NCBI GenBank assembly: GCA_027559495.1
Contig: JAMXSV010000024.1
Coordinates: 930,001 to 994,000, forward strand
Length of the DNA: 64,000 nt
Source: Aurifilum marmelostoma
Taxonomy: Eukaryota; Ascomycota; Sordariomycetes; Diaporthales; Cryphonectriaceae
Direction of reading: 5' to 3'
Shown here: piece by piece, positions 1-11,539 of the stretch
Layout: the number at the start of each line of letters is the position of its first letter
Position numbering within the stretch: the stretch's first letter is position 1
The notes under the pieces: generated by a model
The model's database searches: none
Told to the model about the DNA's origin: nothing
Seen by the model: the letters and a program-made list of their open reading frames with translations, nothing else
Position numbers and translations under genes: made by a program

Positions 1-2543
1 GGGCGGCCTCATCTTCAGAATCGATGATAAAGCTGTCCATATTGTTCGGATAGAGCCGGGCCGTCTCTGATTCTCGGTTCAGCTCTCGGAAAACCTCGAT
101 GTCGCTCAATGCGATCAGCTTATCCTTGTGGTTTTCCCTGAGATAACGCGCAAGATCTCTGACGCCTTCCTTGCGGATATGTTCGAAAATGTCTAGACAA
201 GCTGAGCTTAGAAGGTTATCTCGAGGCAGTGTACGCAGGAGCACATCTAGGATGGGACCGAGGACCTGCGCCTCGGCCACAAGTTTGATATAAAACTCGT
301 CCGGAACGTGATTGACGAGGTGGCGGAAGAAACGGATTGCAACTGTTGAAAGCGTTAGCCATGGTCAATCACGATGGGATATAGTTAGGCTGTAGCGTAC
401 CAAGCTGCAGGTGCTTCTGCTTGCAGGAAAGCAGCTGAGCGAACCGCTGAGCGATGTTGTGCTCCTTGATGAATTTCTTGCAGAGATTGTGGTGCTGTCG
501 TGCAAAGTACCCAAGCATATCATTGAGATAAGTGAAGATGTCCTCAGTCTGCACGGAGAAGTTGAGCTCGGTCTGTCCCTCCAGATCAAGGAGGGGTTTG
601 AACAGCCTCACCGCTGACCGGCTGTAGAAATCTTCGAGGATCATCTGCTGCTGGCCTTCAAGTGTATTGGCCTGGCCAGGCATCCGTGGTCGAGGCTGCA
701 GTTCTCCGTTGACGAGCTTGATCCCGCTGTCCTGCAGCTGACCTGGAGGGATAATATCGAGCAGCACCTTGAGGGCGTCGGATACTTGAGACCTCACGCC
801 GAGGTCAACCTCCACCAGGAGGAGGTCGATGAGTGCATCCGTCAAGGGCAGCTGTTTTGCCCGGAATTGTACGAACAGAGTGTGACGGATCATGTGAGGG
901 TCGTGGTCGATCATAGAAACCAATATATCCGTAGCACCAACCCGCACCGAGACATCAAAGTTGCGGAGGCCGAAGTGGATGACCATCAAGAGACCGTGGT
1001 TCAACAGGCTAGAGTAGAAAGCCTGTCTGGCTTGCAGTTGGAGGTTCTTGGCGATCGCACAGCACTGTTGGATGAAGAGGACCGCCTGCTTCTTCCTGAG
1101 CTGCTCTGCCTTCGCCTCCGGGCTGAAGATCGAAAAGAGGTCGTGCAGGAACCCGGTGTTGCTCTGGAGGTGCTGCACAATCTCGACCTGGTTGAAGAAG
1201 ATCATGGAGTTGAGGACGGAAAAGGTCGGGTCGTCCAGGATCCTAGCCAGCACAACATCCTTCATATACTGCAGGCGATACGTCTGATGGATCCTCCTGC
1301 GAATCTGCTCATCCTCGATCCGGATCACCTCCTTGTACCGTCCTTGTTTATTCAACCACTGGCGATGGTTGGCCTTGTGCTGCGGGAAGTCGGGGTCGTA
1401 TTCCAGCGCGCCGACCACGCCCAGAACGCACTCGTCCGAGACAGCATGTTCGATGATTGTCGTGTCGTTCAGCAGGAGGACGATCTTCATAATGTTGCAG
1501 AGTCGGTGCAGGTCTTGGAGGCTTTCGAGATCTTCGGCCATCTCGACGAGGGGTATCAGCTTGCCGATGTAATCTTCGTGCATGATCAGTTTCGCGAGGG
1601 CATCACGACCGCCTGTCGACGAGCTGATGGTGCGTATGGCCTGTTCGAGGTCCGAGAGGGAGCCCAACTCGGCGGGAGGCAGTTGAATGGCTGTCGAGAT
1701 GTCCATTCCGAGTTCGTCCGAGAGGCTATCGTCTACTGAGCGCGATTCTCAAAGTCAGTACAGGTTCGAGACCATCTGCGCCCATGGGCGCCGTGTTTCT
1801 ATCGATGAGGTCGTAATACCTTGACCATCATGCTCGGCAATCATACTCCGCTGAACGTCGTTGACAAACTTCCTGTGCGGTAGTGACACGGTCAGTAAAG
1901 ATCTAAGAGAAAGGTATGCGACCGGTCTCTTAGTGTGCAAGCACTAATGAAGGGTGATGACGAACCATATCTGGGCACAGCCATCCGGCTCCTGAAAGCT
2001 CAACGCCATATCGACCTGGGAATGTGGCTCGGTCCACACAATGAGCGTCTCTGTAGTGTCCCGTTAGTGTTGGAGCTCGTGGATGCGACCGCCTGCAGCA
2101 GGATAGGACTCGTAGGCGCGACGTGCCTTGTTGCTTCTGGAAACCATCCTCCCTGTGAATTCTCGTCTCGAGCAGCGTCCGCAGGGGCTCCTCCTCGGAG
2201 TCGACTACGACACGAGCCTCTTTGGCGCCATCGTCGATCTATAGAGGTAACACACGGATCATCAGGTTAGCAGGGAACGGCCGGGACGGTTGAGGAGACA
2301 AAACACCATGGCGGCAATGTGTCCAGGGGACGACCACGCCACCCCACGGGGATAGGGGCGGCAGCAGCAGGCGCGCGGTGGCGCAAGGCGGTTGGTTGGT
2401 TGGTTGGTCAATCGTACCTCAACGAAGTCGGCGGTGCAGAAGCCCGTGCCCCGGTCAAACCAGTCGTTCTCGCGCAGCTCGTAGACCTTGACGCGCCTCC
2501 TGTCGGTGGACGTCGTCTGATGAGGCACGGGTTGTGCCATCAT
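1..2543 (-). CDS. psy2: PP4 regulatory subunit 3 (PSY2/SMEK), 3' end beyond window
   Basis: Regulatory subunit of protein phosphatase 4, a nuclear PP2A-family enzyme acting in DNA-damage recovery and other pathways (family knowledge). I read six exons on the minus strand: 2543-2418, 2238-2127, 2050-1966, 1872-1820, about 1735-401, and 342 to the left edge. The N-terminus carries the EVH1/RanBD-like opening (KVYELRENDWFDRGTGFC), followed by GFQKQQETLIVWTEP and MALSFQEPDGCAQIW, all typical of the family. The long exon is the helical SMEK/DUF625 repeat region. The start is a double Met at 2543; the frame stays open to a Met at 2792, which looks like 5' leader. Exon 2 ends in AAG/GC rather than GT, so the intron 2126-2051 appears to be GC-AG. 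The exon 5 acceptor could be 1735 or 1732. The last exon is still open at base 1 and ends in an acidic DSEDEAA stretch, so the C-terminus lies outside the window. Confidence 0.93.
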
Positions 2544-3573
2544 CGACGACTCCTGATCCCCTCCTTCCTCGGTGGCAAGGCGCTCGTAGTTGGCAAGGAG
2601 GTCGGGCGCGATGTCGAGGTGCTGCTGCAGGGAGAGCTCGGTGTCGGGGTAGCTGAGGAGGGTAAGCGCCGCCACTTTGGACGATGGGGGTCGCGCTGCG
2701 ACAGGAGCGCGCGCGGATCGGTCTCGAAAACGGGTTTGCGCTGGTGTGACCTTCGGTCTATGACGCGGGACTGAGGAACACGGGGTCGACAAGCGTCTGT
2801 ATCGATGTGTATGCGTCTCTGAGACTCGGTCTTGGTGTGGCGTCGCTCTTGGCGGCTATCAGTCAACCAGGATCGACAAGAGAAGTGTGTGGCGGGCACG
2901 CGGGCGGCTGTCTGGGCTCGCTCGCAGACTGGCGGAGGAGGCAGGGAAGGGCGGGTCGTAATGCGTCGTCGTGCTGCAGCTTGCTGGGTGCGATGTCGGG
3001 TCAGATCAGCGCCGGATGGTGGGCTGGGAAAAAGTGAGTTGGCCGCAAAGGTATGATGACACGAGAGCGCCGGTCGGATCGTGCGTGGTGGGTGAACAGT
3101 CAGACACAGGCCATCGGATGGGGGTGGATCCTGTCAATCGCGCGCTGCGTGCTGGTGAGGAGAAACGATTGAGATGCCCGTCAGCAATATCGATGCGCTA
3201 TTTCGTACATGTAAATGTCTGTGTCGTGGTCGTCGTGCACGCGGTCGGGGCCGATAGGAAGAAGGGGGGGGGGGAGGGTTGATCGTCGACGTCGGGTGTG
3301 GTGTTGGGCTAGGGTTGTGATTGAAAACCTCGTCACTCGCTCGACTTTCCCGCGCGCGACAGCGGAGGACCAGAACCCAGACCAAGAAAAAGAGTCCAGG
3401 CCAGAGGGTTGGGACAAGCGGCACCTAGCGAGGGGGGGGAAGGCGAAGGGCCCCAGCAGCCCATGTACATACCATAGTAGTACCATAGATGACCCGTGCC
3501 CCGCCTGGGTGGCGTTCCCACTGCTATCACCACCAGCCGGGTTAGTGGGTACACGTCTTGACTGCTGCTCTTA

Positions 3574-3628
3574 CTGCTGTTGCTGCTGCTGCTGCTGCCG
3601 CTGCTGCTGCTGCTGCTGCTGCTGCCGC
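3574..3628. repeat. CTG/CAG trinucleotide tract
   Basis: Nearly uninterrupted CTG units with a few CCG/TTG variants. The minus frame would encode poly-Ser/Gly, but no gene model includes it. It lies about 1 kb upstream of psy2. Confidence 0.85.
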
Positions 3629-4167
3629 CAAGCCCACCCAGACCACCTAGGCGTGCCGGGGGCCCTCCAAAGACGGGCCACTCGTGCCCCTGCGCTGGCT
3701 GCAAACTCAAAATCCCCGCCCGCGCCTCAGGATGGAGGCTCTGAAGAACCAGCTAGGCCGCATCTGCTCTAGCATTCAATCTATAAACAGCGTTTCGAAG
3801 GTTCCCGAATGGTTCTTTTCGCCTTCCATCCAGACTTCTACTTTATCTAAACTTTCTTAGACATCACACAGACGTGCGTCTGCTCTGGTTTGTCCTCGTC
3901 TCTCTGGCAAGATGCTTTCCAAATGCAACACTAGCACTCGGTTGATAAGATCAAACGCCCGAGTACACAATAAGGGTTGCATCCGCGCATAACCTTGCCC
4001 GTGTACGCGTTCCGCAAGCCCATGAATTTGTGAAGCAGGCTTCACAGGATTCAATACAGGCAGGCACTCTCGAGGAAGACAAAATATACTGGGCTCTGCT
4101 CTTTTCAGCCCGAGTGTTGGCCTCTCGTTTTTTTCTTGTCCCCCTCTCCCACTCTCCCCCTTCTTTC

Positions 4168-4193
4168 TTTTTTTTTTTTTTTTTTTTTTTTTT
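4168..4193. repeat. T26 homopolymer
   Basis: A run of 26 T in non-coding DNA, one of several long homopolymers in the window. Its length in the assembly should be treated as approximate. Confidence 0.85.
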
Positions 4194-5141
4194 GCCGAGG
4201 TTGCGGTCACATGCTGTTCAGTTCGGGCTTCAGGTTAGCAGCTCTCTGCTCGCTGATGCAGGGAGTTCTGAAATTTTGCTCGCCGATTTCCCATCTGATA
4301 TTTTGACGAGACGACGACGACGACGACGACGACACTGTCACATGCTGGAGGCATGGAACTCCCTGCTCTCGAGTTGGGTTCATCGATGGGTCGTACTGTA
4401 CAAAGTACTGCACTTTTGCTGACTGCACCGGCGGCCCGCCCTGTGGTATGTAGATCTCGGCGTGGTCAAGAGCATTCCGGGTCCCAGAGTCAGACACTTA
4501 TGGGGCCGGACCCATACACGCGATGACACCCACAACCCCCCTTGCTGCAGTGGGTGACAGGTAGTTTTTTCCCATCTGGATTCCGCTGACGACACTGTAG
4601 ACTTACAGTAGTAATGCAGCCTGTAGCTAGCAAGGTTCGCCCACGGTGCGTATCTCCGTAAGTCGGAGTCCGCAGCGATATCTCAATGCAATGTCGCCAT
4701 GGCTTGCGGCATGGGGTATCTAGGTCTACTATGTCTAGATTAAGACGTGATACGACGGTTAGACCGAGTCCACCCATGCCATTGTACATTGACAGCATGA
4801 TGCTCATATGTGTCTGTCCGCCTGTATAGACTCGCTTACCAGTCAAAGCTCGACCACGCATTCTATCGATTCAGGAACGCACTCTTCTGTTCTTTTTATT
4901 TTTATTTCTACATTGTAACGTCTTAGGCCGCATCGCTTGTCTCATTCCGTCAGTCCAATCTCTGCAATCTCCGTGACCGAGCCTAGATCCCCCAGTCATG
5001 TATGGCATCTAGATTTAGTAGGTAGACGTACATAGTCAGACAAGTCTGTCTGTTCAACGTGCAGTCAGCCGTGGGACCAAGTATCACAGCACTCTGTCAC
5101 AAACGCTTTGCAAACTTTGTGAGAATGGAACATGAAATTCC

Positions 5142-5148
5142 TATATAA
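5142..5148 (+). promoter_or_regulatory. TATA-box-like element before the 5322 ORF
   Basis: TATATAA lies 174 nt upstream of the ATG at 5322. It is followed by a pyrimidine- and A-rich leader without long structure. Position and sequence suit a core promoter for the small ORF, but the motif alone is weak evidence. Confidence 0.35.
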
Positions 5149-5321
5149 TGGAACCAGCCACAGTTCACTTCTCGCCTTGTTTCTGTGCCCCGAACTTCTC
5201 CAGAACCGAGCTACAAACCACCAACGATATCCCACAGTGTGCGTCTACTTCTTGAAGAGTGGACAGAGACTGAACCATTCGTCGATAAGTCGATCGGGAC
5301 AGATACGATAACACTGCCGAA

Positions 5322-5759
5322 ATGGCTTTTTTGTTATGCAAGAACAAGAAGCCTGCAAACAGCGAAACCACCTCACGCCGCTGTCCAAACAAGTTGCGCA
5401 AGAAGAAACCCCCACCCCGTGGGAACTGCCAGCCCACCCTTGAGGAGGAAGACGCCGATGGGCCTGCCAGGATCCCGGGATTCATAGATCCATTGCGAAC
5501 ATCACCGCCTACCTCAAGCCATTCGAGTCATCCTAGGCTACTTCAAAAGTCCAAGGTGGAGACGATATCTGCCACAAACTCCCATGGTTCGCCGTCTCAA
5601 AACCCAGCAGCAGCGCCATCAGACCAGTCAGCGTTACCTCCCATTCCAGTGACAGATATGAATGATCTGCAGACATGCTTGGACAAAGCCATCTACAGAA
5701 GCCAAAAGAGCCAAGCCCATGTGAAGTGGCAGATTCCAGAAACAACAAGATCAACTTGA
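5322..5759 (+). CDS. Small orphan protein, unknown function
   Basis: A single-exon frame of 145 residues with a good start context (CGAAATGG) and a TATA-like motif upstream. The N-terminus is basic (LCKNKKPANSETT, RKKKPPPRGN). The middle is Ser/Pro-rich and disordered-looking. The C-terminus contains a short potentially helical stretch (DMNDLQTCLDKAIYRSQKSQ). I recognise no domain, signal peptide or membrane segment. The region around it is gene-poor, which fits a lineage-specific gene. It could equally be a chance open frame. Transcript support or a homologue in a related species would decide. Confidence 0.4.
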   Translation: MAFLLCKNKKPANSETTSRRCPNKLRKKKPPPRGNCQPTLEEEDADGPARIPGFIDPLRTSPPTSSHSSHPRLLQKSKVETISATNSHGSPSQNPAAAPSDQSALPPIPVTDMNDLQTCLDKAIYRSQKSQAHVKWQIPETTRST

Positions 5760-6468
5760 AGGTGGTGTTGAGGGAAAAGGGAAAAGAAATCAAGAAGGGT
5801 TCGTGAAGATTACAGCGAATTGATTATTTGATGAAGTACTCAGGTCTGCCAAAGGGATGCACAACATTGACCATAGCTAGAAATCTGTAAATAGGTGTTC
5901 ATTAGCCAGATGCTTCGAGACCTGTTCAGGTTTTGGGGTTGAGACCCCCCGCAGGATAATAGCGCAAGGATCAATGCAAGGGTGGATTGGTTTTGCTGGC
6001 GTAGTACTATAGTGTGCCCTGTAGGTCCCTGAGGTAGCACTATAGCATGCACTATCTTGAGCTGACAAGGCCTGAAAGGGCGGGGTCCTCCGGAGGATCG
6101 ACAGGGACCATTGCCGGGTATTACTCCACAAAGAGCTCTGTGGGGTTTCAATTGCAGGTGACGCGCAACGTGCATCGTGGCTTTAATCTCAATTGTAGAC
6201 GCAGCAGCAGCAGCACCAGCAGCAAGCTCTCCGCCCCTCCAACACCACTTGTCCTCTCCAACACCCCTTCACAAGACCACCACAACAGCCTCTCATTTCT
6301 TCTATCTGGTGGACAATCTTGACCTCTTTTCTCTTCTTTTCCCGACAAACTATCTCCCTCCCCCGAGGCTGTACACACTCGCTGCGTCGTCACCAATGGA
6401 ACACTAGAAACGAACATCACCCTCTCTCTCTCCATCTTGTCCCTCTTTCACATGTCAAGACCTCGAGA
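5760..6468. other. Intergenic; ALG5 promoter and leader
   Basis: No gene seen. The last 300 nt are C/T/A-rich with CAG repeats and short C/T runs, as expected of a fungal 5' leader running into the ALG5 start at 6469. Confidence 0.6.
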
Positions 6469-7876
6469 ATGGCGTCGGACTCCTCTTCAGCTCAGCTGCT
6501 CCCTATCACTGAGCAGCTAATTGTTCCAGTCTACACCACCATCAGGGCTCTCCCCCTTTATGTTTTGGGCCTACTCTTCACTGCATCCATCGGCTTTGTC
6601 TACCTGGCTGTAAGTAGATGGATACTCTTCTCTAAAAGAAAAAAAAAAAGACAATGACAGATGCCCTGCAATATTCCTACACCAATCCACTGGAGGCATC
6701 GATCTCTGACTGACACTTCCCAGGTCTATGCCCTCCTCCACCTCATCGCCCCCAAGCCTCGAGCACCCCTACCGTCCGAGAAGACCTACATCACCACCAA
6801 CCCCGACGGCAGCACCAGCGGCCCCCGCCCTCTCCCCTGCTGGTATGACCGCTGGCTCGCCGAGCGCCAGCTGAGCGAGTGCACCGCAGCTAGCGAGGAT
6901 GCTTTCCACATACCCGACACCGGCTCTATCGAGCCCGCCAAGGTCGAGGTCTCTGTCGTGATCCCCGCCTACAACGAGGAGAAGCGCATCATACCCGCTC
7001 TCGAGGAGGCCATCGAGTACCTCGACGCCCGCTTCGGCCGCCCCACGGCCAACGACAAGCGCAGGCGCCTCGCCAGCCCTCCCGCCACCCAGCACCACCG
7101 CCAGGTGTTTAGAAGACCCGGCAGGAAGAACGACAAGGAGGAGGTGGCGTCTGGCTACGAGATCCTGATTGTCAACGACGGCAGCACCGACAGCACCGTG
7201 GACGTTGCGCTCGACTTCAGCCGCAAGCACGGCCTCCACGACATCCTGCGCATCGTCACCCTCGAGAAGAACCGCGGCAAGGGCGGCGGCGTGACCCACG
7301 GCTTCCGGCACGTGCGCGGCGCGTACATTGTCTTTGCCGACGCCGACGGCGCCTCCCGGTTCTCGGACCTGGGCAAGCTGATCGAGGGCTGCGAGGACGT
7401 CGTCGACGCCAGCAGCCGCGGTGTCGCCATCGGCAGCCGCGGGCACCTGGTCGGCAGCGAGGCCGTCGTCAAGCGCTCCGCCCTGCGCAACTTCCTCATG
7501 AAGTCGTTCCACACCGTCATCAAGATCCTGACCCCGCCGGCCACGTCTCGCATCCGCGACACCCAGTGCGGCTTCAAGCTCTTCTCCCGCGCCGCCCTGC
7601 CCCACATCATCCCCTACATGCACGCCGAGGGCTGGATCTTCGACATCGAGATGCTGATGCTCGCCGAGTCCGCGCCCCCCGACGAGCGTCCTCGCCATCG
7701 ACGGCACCGTCATCGGCAGCTCCTCGGGCATCCGGGTTGCCGAGGTCCCAATTGACTGGCACGAGGTCGACGGCTCCAAAATGAACCTCATCAAAGATAG
7801 TCTCAGCATGGCCCTGGGCCTGGCCGTCCTGCGGTTCAGTTGGATGCTGGGCGTATACCGTCGGCGAACGACCTGA
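6469..7876 (+). CDS. alg5: Dolichyl-phosphate beta-glucosyltransferase (ALG5), apparent frameshift near 7681-7687
   Basis: ER membrane GT2-family enzyme that transfers glucose from UDP-glucose to dolichyl phosphate, supplying the donor for the last steps of N-glycan precursor assembly. Exon 1 is 6469-6609 and encodes an N-terminal membrane anchor (LPLYVLGLLFTASIGFVYLA). The intron is 6610-6723 (GTAAGT...CCCAG). Exon 2 carries VVIPAYNEE, EILIVNDGSTDST, KNRGKGGGV and FADADGASRF (the DxD-type metal site), then DTQCGFKLFSR and GWIFDIEML, all hallmark GT2/ALG5 blocks. After ESAPPDE the frame runs into Arg/His-rich nonsense. The +1 frame from 7688 resumes with VLAIDGTVIGSSSGIRVAE, PIDWHEVDGSK and a C-terminal hydrophobic segment ending at 7876. 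One surplus base in or near the C6 run at 7675-7680 explains this. Corrected length is about 430 residues. Confidence 0.9.
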
Positions 7877-8734
7877 GCCGAGGTGGATGTGGATGGATGA
7901 TTACCTTGCAGCCATGACTACTACGTAAATGTCGTAAAGGAAAGGTTATCTTTAAAAAAAAAATCGAGTTGAATAGAAATGTCAAAAAGGAAATGACAGC
8001 GGATTGAAAGACTCATGTGACTGATCATTATCACCCGACCAGGCGACATGAATAAAAGCAGGGAGAATGGCATTTGGATTTTCCCTCTCGTCACATCATC
8101 AGCCGGGAGGAGTGTGAGTGATGGATAACTCGGACACTTCACGCCGACCCAGAAGGCCATTCATTGATCCCATTCGTCACGATTCTCTCAAGAAAGGAAG
8201 AGAAAAATAGAACACTCGGTACATAGTCGAGATACCCCTGTAACATACTCTGCCCTCATCATATCACATCATGGGTCGCAATAGAAAAAAAAAAGAGAAA
8301 TCTCCATCGCCAACTGTGACAAGTAGTGCATGTGGAACACCAATAATCTACTTTTCATGTTGCAAAATATGCCTTTCGGGAAACCAGAACGCGCAAAACG
8401 ATTGCTTCTCTTCTCGCTGCGGCGTCCACATAACCTCGAACCTCAAAGAGCAGAGTTACCTTCATCTCAATCATTAGTATTATATATATAACTCGTAATG
8501 TGTTTAAGCAAAGGATGAAATATACAAACATCCCGCTCAAGGTGTCAATACATACACGGAAACATCGCAGTGCCGCCCCGTCTCTTTCTCATCTCTCGTC
8601 TATAGTCACATGTTCTATGGATCTCATAAAAGAAGCGATGACACACACGTCCCATAGAACTGCAGCCCAGGCTTCCTTCTCTCCTCCTTTTTTTTTTCTT
8701 CCTTTTTTTCCCTTTTTTTCCTTCCTTGCCTCTC
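7877..8734. other. Convergent intergenic region, ALG5 / ERG1
   Basis: This holds the 3' ends of ALG5 (plus) and ERG1 (minus). It is A/T-rich with T/C runs near 8690-8730 and short frames only. No gene seen. Confidence 0.6.
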
Positions 8735-10243
8735 TCAAAGCGCCTCCCGGTACAAGATGGGCAGAAACACCACACAAGCCTTCCATAGGATCAGGAAGCC
8801 CTCGATGATGGCCACGGGCAGCTTCAGCACGCCCAGGACCCCGCCGCTGCCCACAACGTCGCAGGCGTTCAGGTAGATGGCGAGAAACGCGACGGTGAAG
8901 AAGTGGCGGAAGAGCACAAAGGGCCTGCGGATCAGCCCACCCAGCAGGCCGGTGGGCTCCTCGGTGATGCCCTTTTGGAAGTAGCCGAAGCAGCCGATGC
9001 GCAGGGCGCGCAGCTCGCGTGAGTCGGCGGCGAACAGGCTGTAGAGGGCCATGGCGAGCACGTTGATGATGCTCGACAGGGACTTGCGCTGCCAGTAGAA
9101 CTTCTTCATGACAGCGCGGACGGCGGCGTAGTCACCCAGATCAGGTACGCTCTCGAGCAGGCCCGACAGGACGACGACGTCGTGGAACGCGACGGTCATG
9201 CCGCCGCCGGTGAGCGGGTGGCGCATGTTCATGGCGTCGCCCAGAACCATCACGCCCGGGTGGCTGGAGGACTGGTGGCTCGGCGGCAACCAGCTGTTTG
9301 GCATGCTCTTAGGGATCTTTCCGTCGGCCAGGGCGGCCTCGAAGCAGGGGACGACCTCCCTCGGCAGGACGGGCAGGACCACGTTCTTGATGTAGCCACG
9401 AACACCGCCCTTGTCTGGGGCCGCGTCGGGGTGGTCCAGCGGCACATCGATCAGTGCGCGCGTCTCGTGGCTGCCGATGGCGTACATCAGGACGGGGCTC
9501 GCCTTGCCGATGTTGACATGCCCATAGCCTGATGGCTGGATGGGGCAGTCGATCAGCTCGAGCGCGTAGAAGCGGCTCTTGACCACGGGCTGCACGCCGA
9601 GGAACTGCTTGCGGAACTTGCTGGCATAGCCGTCGGCGATGATGGTCAGCTTGCCGAAGAAGCAATCAGGCTTCTTCTCGCCCGTGTCCGGGTCTGTGGT
9701 CCTGGTCTGCACGCCTAGCACTTCAGGAGCGTTCTCGCCAACAATGGTGTCCACCACTTCGGTCTCGAACACTGATATGTTGGGGTGTGCGATGCAGCTC
9801 CGCCTCAGCTGCATGATGAAGCGGCCATGGTGGAAACCCCTCCCCTCCGGACGCTTGTACTCATCGCCAGTCTTCTTCTGCGCCTGCAGCACGACCTCGC
9901 CCTTGTCATTGGTGTAGGGGTACGGAAAGTTCACCTCATCGCCGTGAAACAGGATGTGGTAGCCGTAGCAGGGCACGGCGTCTATGCCCTCGAGGCAGTG
10001 GCCCAGTCCCAGCTGCCGCAGCGCAGCGCAGCCGCCTGGCTGTAGTAGTTCGCCCACTATCCTGTCTGGTTCGTGCATCCACCTCTCGAGGAGGATCACA
10101 CTGCGTCCCTGGTTCGCAAGGGCATAGGCGGCGGCGCACCCAAAGACACCAGCTCCGACAACGACTGCGTCGGCTTCGTGGTACTTCTCGCGGCGAGAGG
10201 CGCGGAGGGCGGCCTCGTCGGCTTGAAAGGTCGTTACCGCCAT
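8735..10243 (-). CDS. erg1: Squalene monooxygenase (squalene epoxidase)
   Basis: FAD-dependent ER enzyme converting squalene to 2,3-oxidosqualene in ergosterol synthesis; the family is the target of allylamine antifungals. It is a single exon of 502 residues, matching the usual fungal size. The Rossmann FAD motif GAGVFG is at residues 30-35, preceded by DAVVV. RIVGELLQPGG (61-71), the DG motif IIADGYASKFRK (201-212) and the second FAD-binding block GDAMNMRHPLTGGGM (335-349) are intact. Two hydrophobic C-terminal segments (FRHFFTVAFLAIYLNACDVV and LPVAIIEGFLILWKACVVF) fit monotopic membrane anchoring. There is no predicted break or odd residue. The 1.3 kb upstream is free of genes and should contain the sterol-responsive promoter, but I could not pick out a specific element. 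Confidence 0.96.
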   Translation of the reverse strand: MAVTTFQADEAALRASRREKYHEADAVVVGAGVFGCAAAYALANQGRSVILLERWMHEPDRIVGELLQPGGCAALRQLGLGHCLEGIDAVPCYGYHILFHGDEVNFPYPYTNDKGEVVLQAQKKTGDEYKRPEGRGFHHGRFIMQLRRSCIAHPNISVFETEVVDTIVGENAPEVLGVQTRTTDPDTGEKKPDCFFGKLTIIADGYASKFRKQFLGVQPVVKSRFYALELIDCPIQPSGYGHVNIGKASPVLMYAIGSHETRALIDVPLDHPDAAPDKGGVRGYIKNVVLPVLPREVVPCFEAALADGKIPKSMPNSWLPPSHQSSSHPGVMVLGDAMNMRHPLTGGGMTVAFHDVVVLSGLLESVPDLGDYAAVRAVMKKFYWQRKSLSSIINVLAMALYSLFAADSRELRALRIGCFGYFQKGITEEPTGLLGGLIRRPFVLFRHFFTVAFLAIYLNACDVVGSGGVLGVLKLPVAIIEGFLILWKACVVFLPILYREAL

Positions 10244-11539
10244 TATGGTAGGCTCGAGGAGGACGAGAGACAGTGTAGAGTGTGTGTGGTCGAGGAGGCG
10301 GTGAGTAATTGGGTGTTTGGTGCTTGTTGTAGCTGTTGAGGGTCTGTCCGCTCTGGTATGTGTTGGCAGGTTTATCAGATCAATCTCCTGCAGGGTCCAA
10401 GGAGGACAGAGATGGGTCTCAGGAGTCGATTGGCGGAGAGGGTTTTGACTTCTGTAGTCAATGTGTAATCAAATCTTGTTGAAAACAGCAAAGCAAGCGA
10501 TCAAAGTTGAATTGAGTATGAGAGCCAGATCGTCCTCTCTCGAAGAAGGAAAAAAGAGGAAGTGCTGCTCTCCAAATCCCTTCCTCTCTTCTCGGGCTTT
10601 TCTCGTTGGGTCGTGGTTGAGTATGGGTCGTACCCAGTACGGAGCCGAGAATAAGGTGATGTTCACAAGCCAAAGACCCAGAGCAACGAACCTGACTCCT
10701 GGGCGTGGGTGACAACCGTTGTGGAATCGAAGAGGGAAAAAGAAAAAGAAAGGAAAAAAAAGGCCCAGGGTCCACTAGAATTTGGGGGCCATGGGGGGTT
10801 AGCACAACTGGCACACTAAAGCCAAGTGGCGCTGGGCGCTGTTCACTAGCCTGGCATGTACATCACAGTGTCAGAGACAGAAGCAATGGTGGAAGGGAAA
10901 GACAGAAGAGCCCCCCCCGGCCCCTCTACCCCCCCCCCCCGTCTTGCGCTACCCCTGGCGCCTTTGGCGTCGAGGATCCCTGCCGCATTTTTCTCGATGA
11001 GCCCAGACTGTCATGCCACACGGCAATCGCCGTGCCTGATTGGCGAATCGCCAGGGGCCACTTTAGCTGACCTTGGGACGATGGATTGACCGCCCAATTT
11101 CACATGTCGTTCGGTTTGTTGGCGATTATGGCATGTTGTTGGAGCCAAGGATTGCTGTTTGGATATCGAAAATTTTTGACTGGCCCATAGCGAGGACACA
11201 ATGTTTCTTGATGGATCGAAACCCTTTACATTGTAGTCTGCCTGGTCAGGGCAAGTGAGGCGATTCTGTCGTTACTACGAAAGGTTGCTGAGTCGTGCTC
11301 TTTGTGCATGCATCCGTTGGGGGAATCAACAGCCTTTGCGAAGCCGGCAGAAGGGATATCTTGCTCTGGTAGAGTTGAGAGAGTCTTGGGTTTGGGGGTA
11401 CAAAATGTTACGAAGTGAGTCGGAATATGTTTGTCTTGGTTGTCGTAGAAAATGAATATAGTCGTAATTTTATTGATTTGTTTGGATTTTTCTTTTTTCT
11501 TGTTTCATGTTGTCAGGGTATCATAAGACATACGCGCCC
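10244..11539. other. ERG1 promoter region and 3' flank of the PPR gene
   Basis: About 1.3 kb without a supported gene. It includes a C14 run near 10930 and short frames on both strands with no domain. It serves as the ERG1 upstream region on the minus strand and the 3' region of the next minus-strand gene. Confidence 0.55.

Larger units (their letters stand above)
2544..5321. other. Gene-poor interval upstream of psy2
   Basis: About 2.8 kb between the psy2 start and a small plus-strand ORF. The psy2-proximal part is its promoter and leader. It contains a CTG/CAG tract (about 3574-3628), a T26 run (4168-4193) and an ACG repeat (4311-4332). Open frames here are low-complexity or antisense and none shows a recognisable domain, so I call no gene. 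Confidence 0.6.

Noticed and set aside
786..1739. Plus-strand frame of 317 codons inside psy2
   Set aside because: Antisense shadow of the conserved PSY2 exon; no domain and no start context.
1757..1767. GGTTCGAGACC resembling a tRNA T-arm
   Set aside because: No acceptor stem, D-arm or anticodon arm around it; it lies in a psy2 intron.
6769..7809. Minus-strand 346-codon frame across ALG5
   Set aside because: Antisense shadow of the glycosyltransferase exon.
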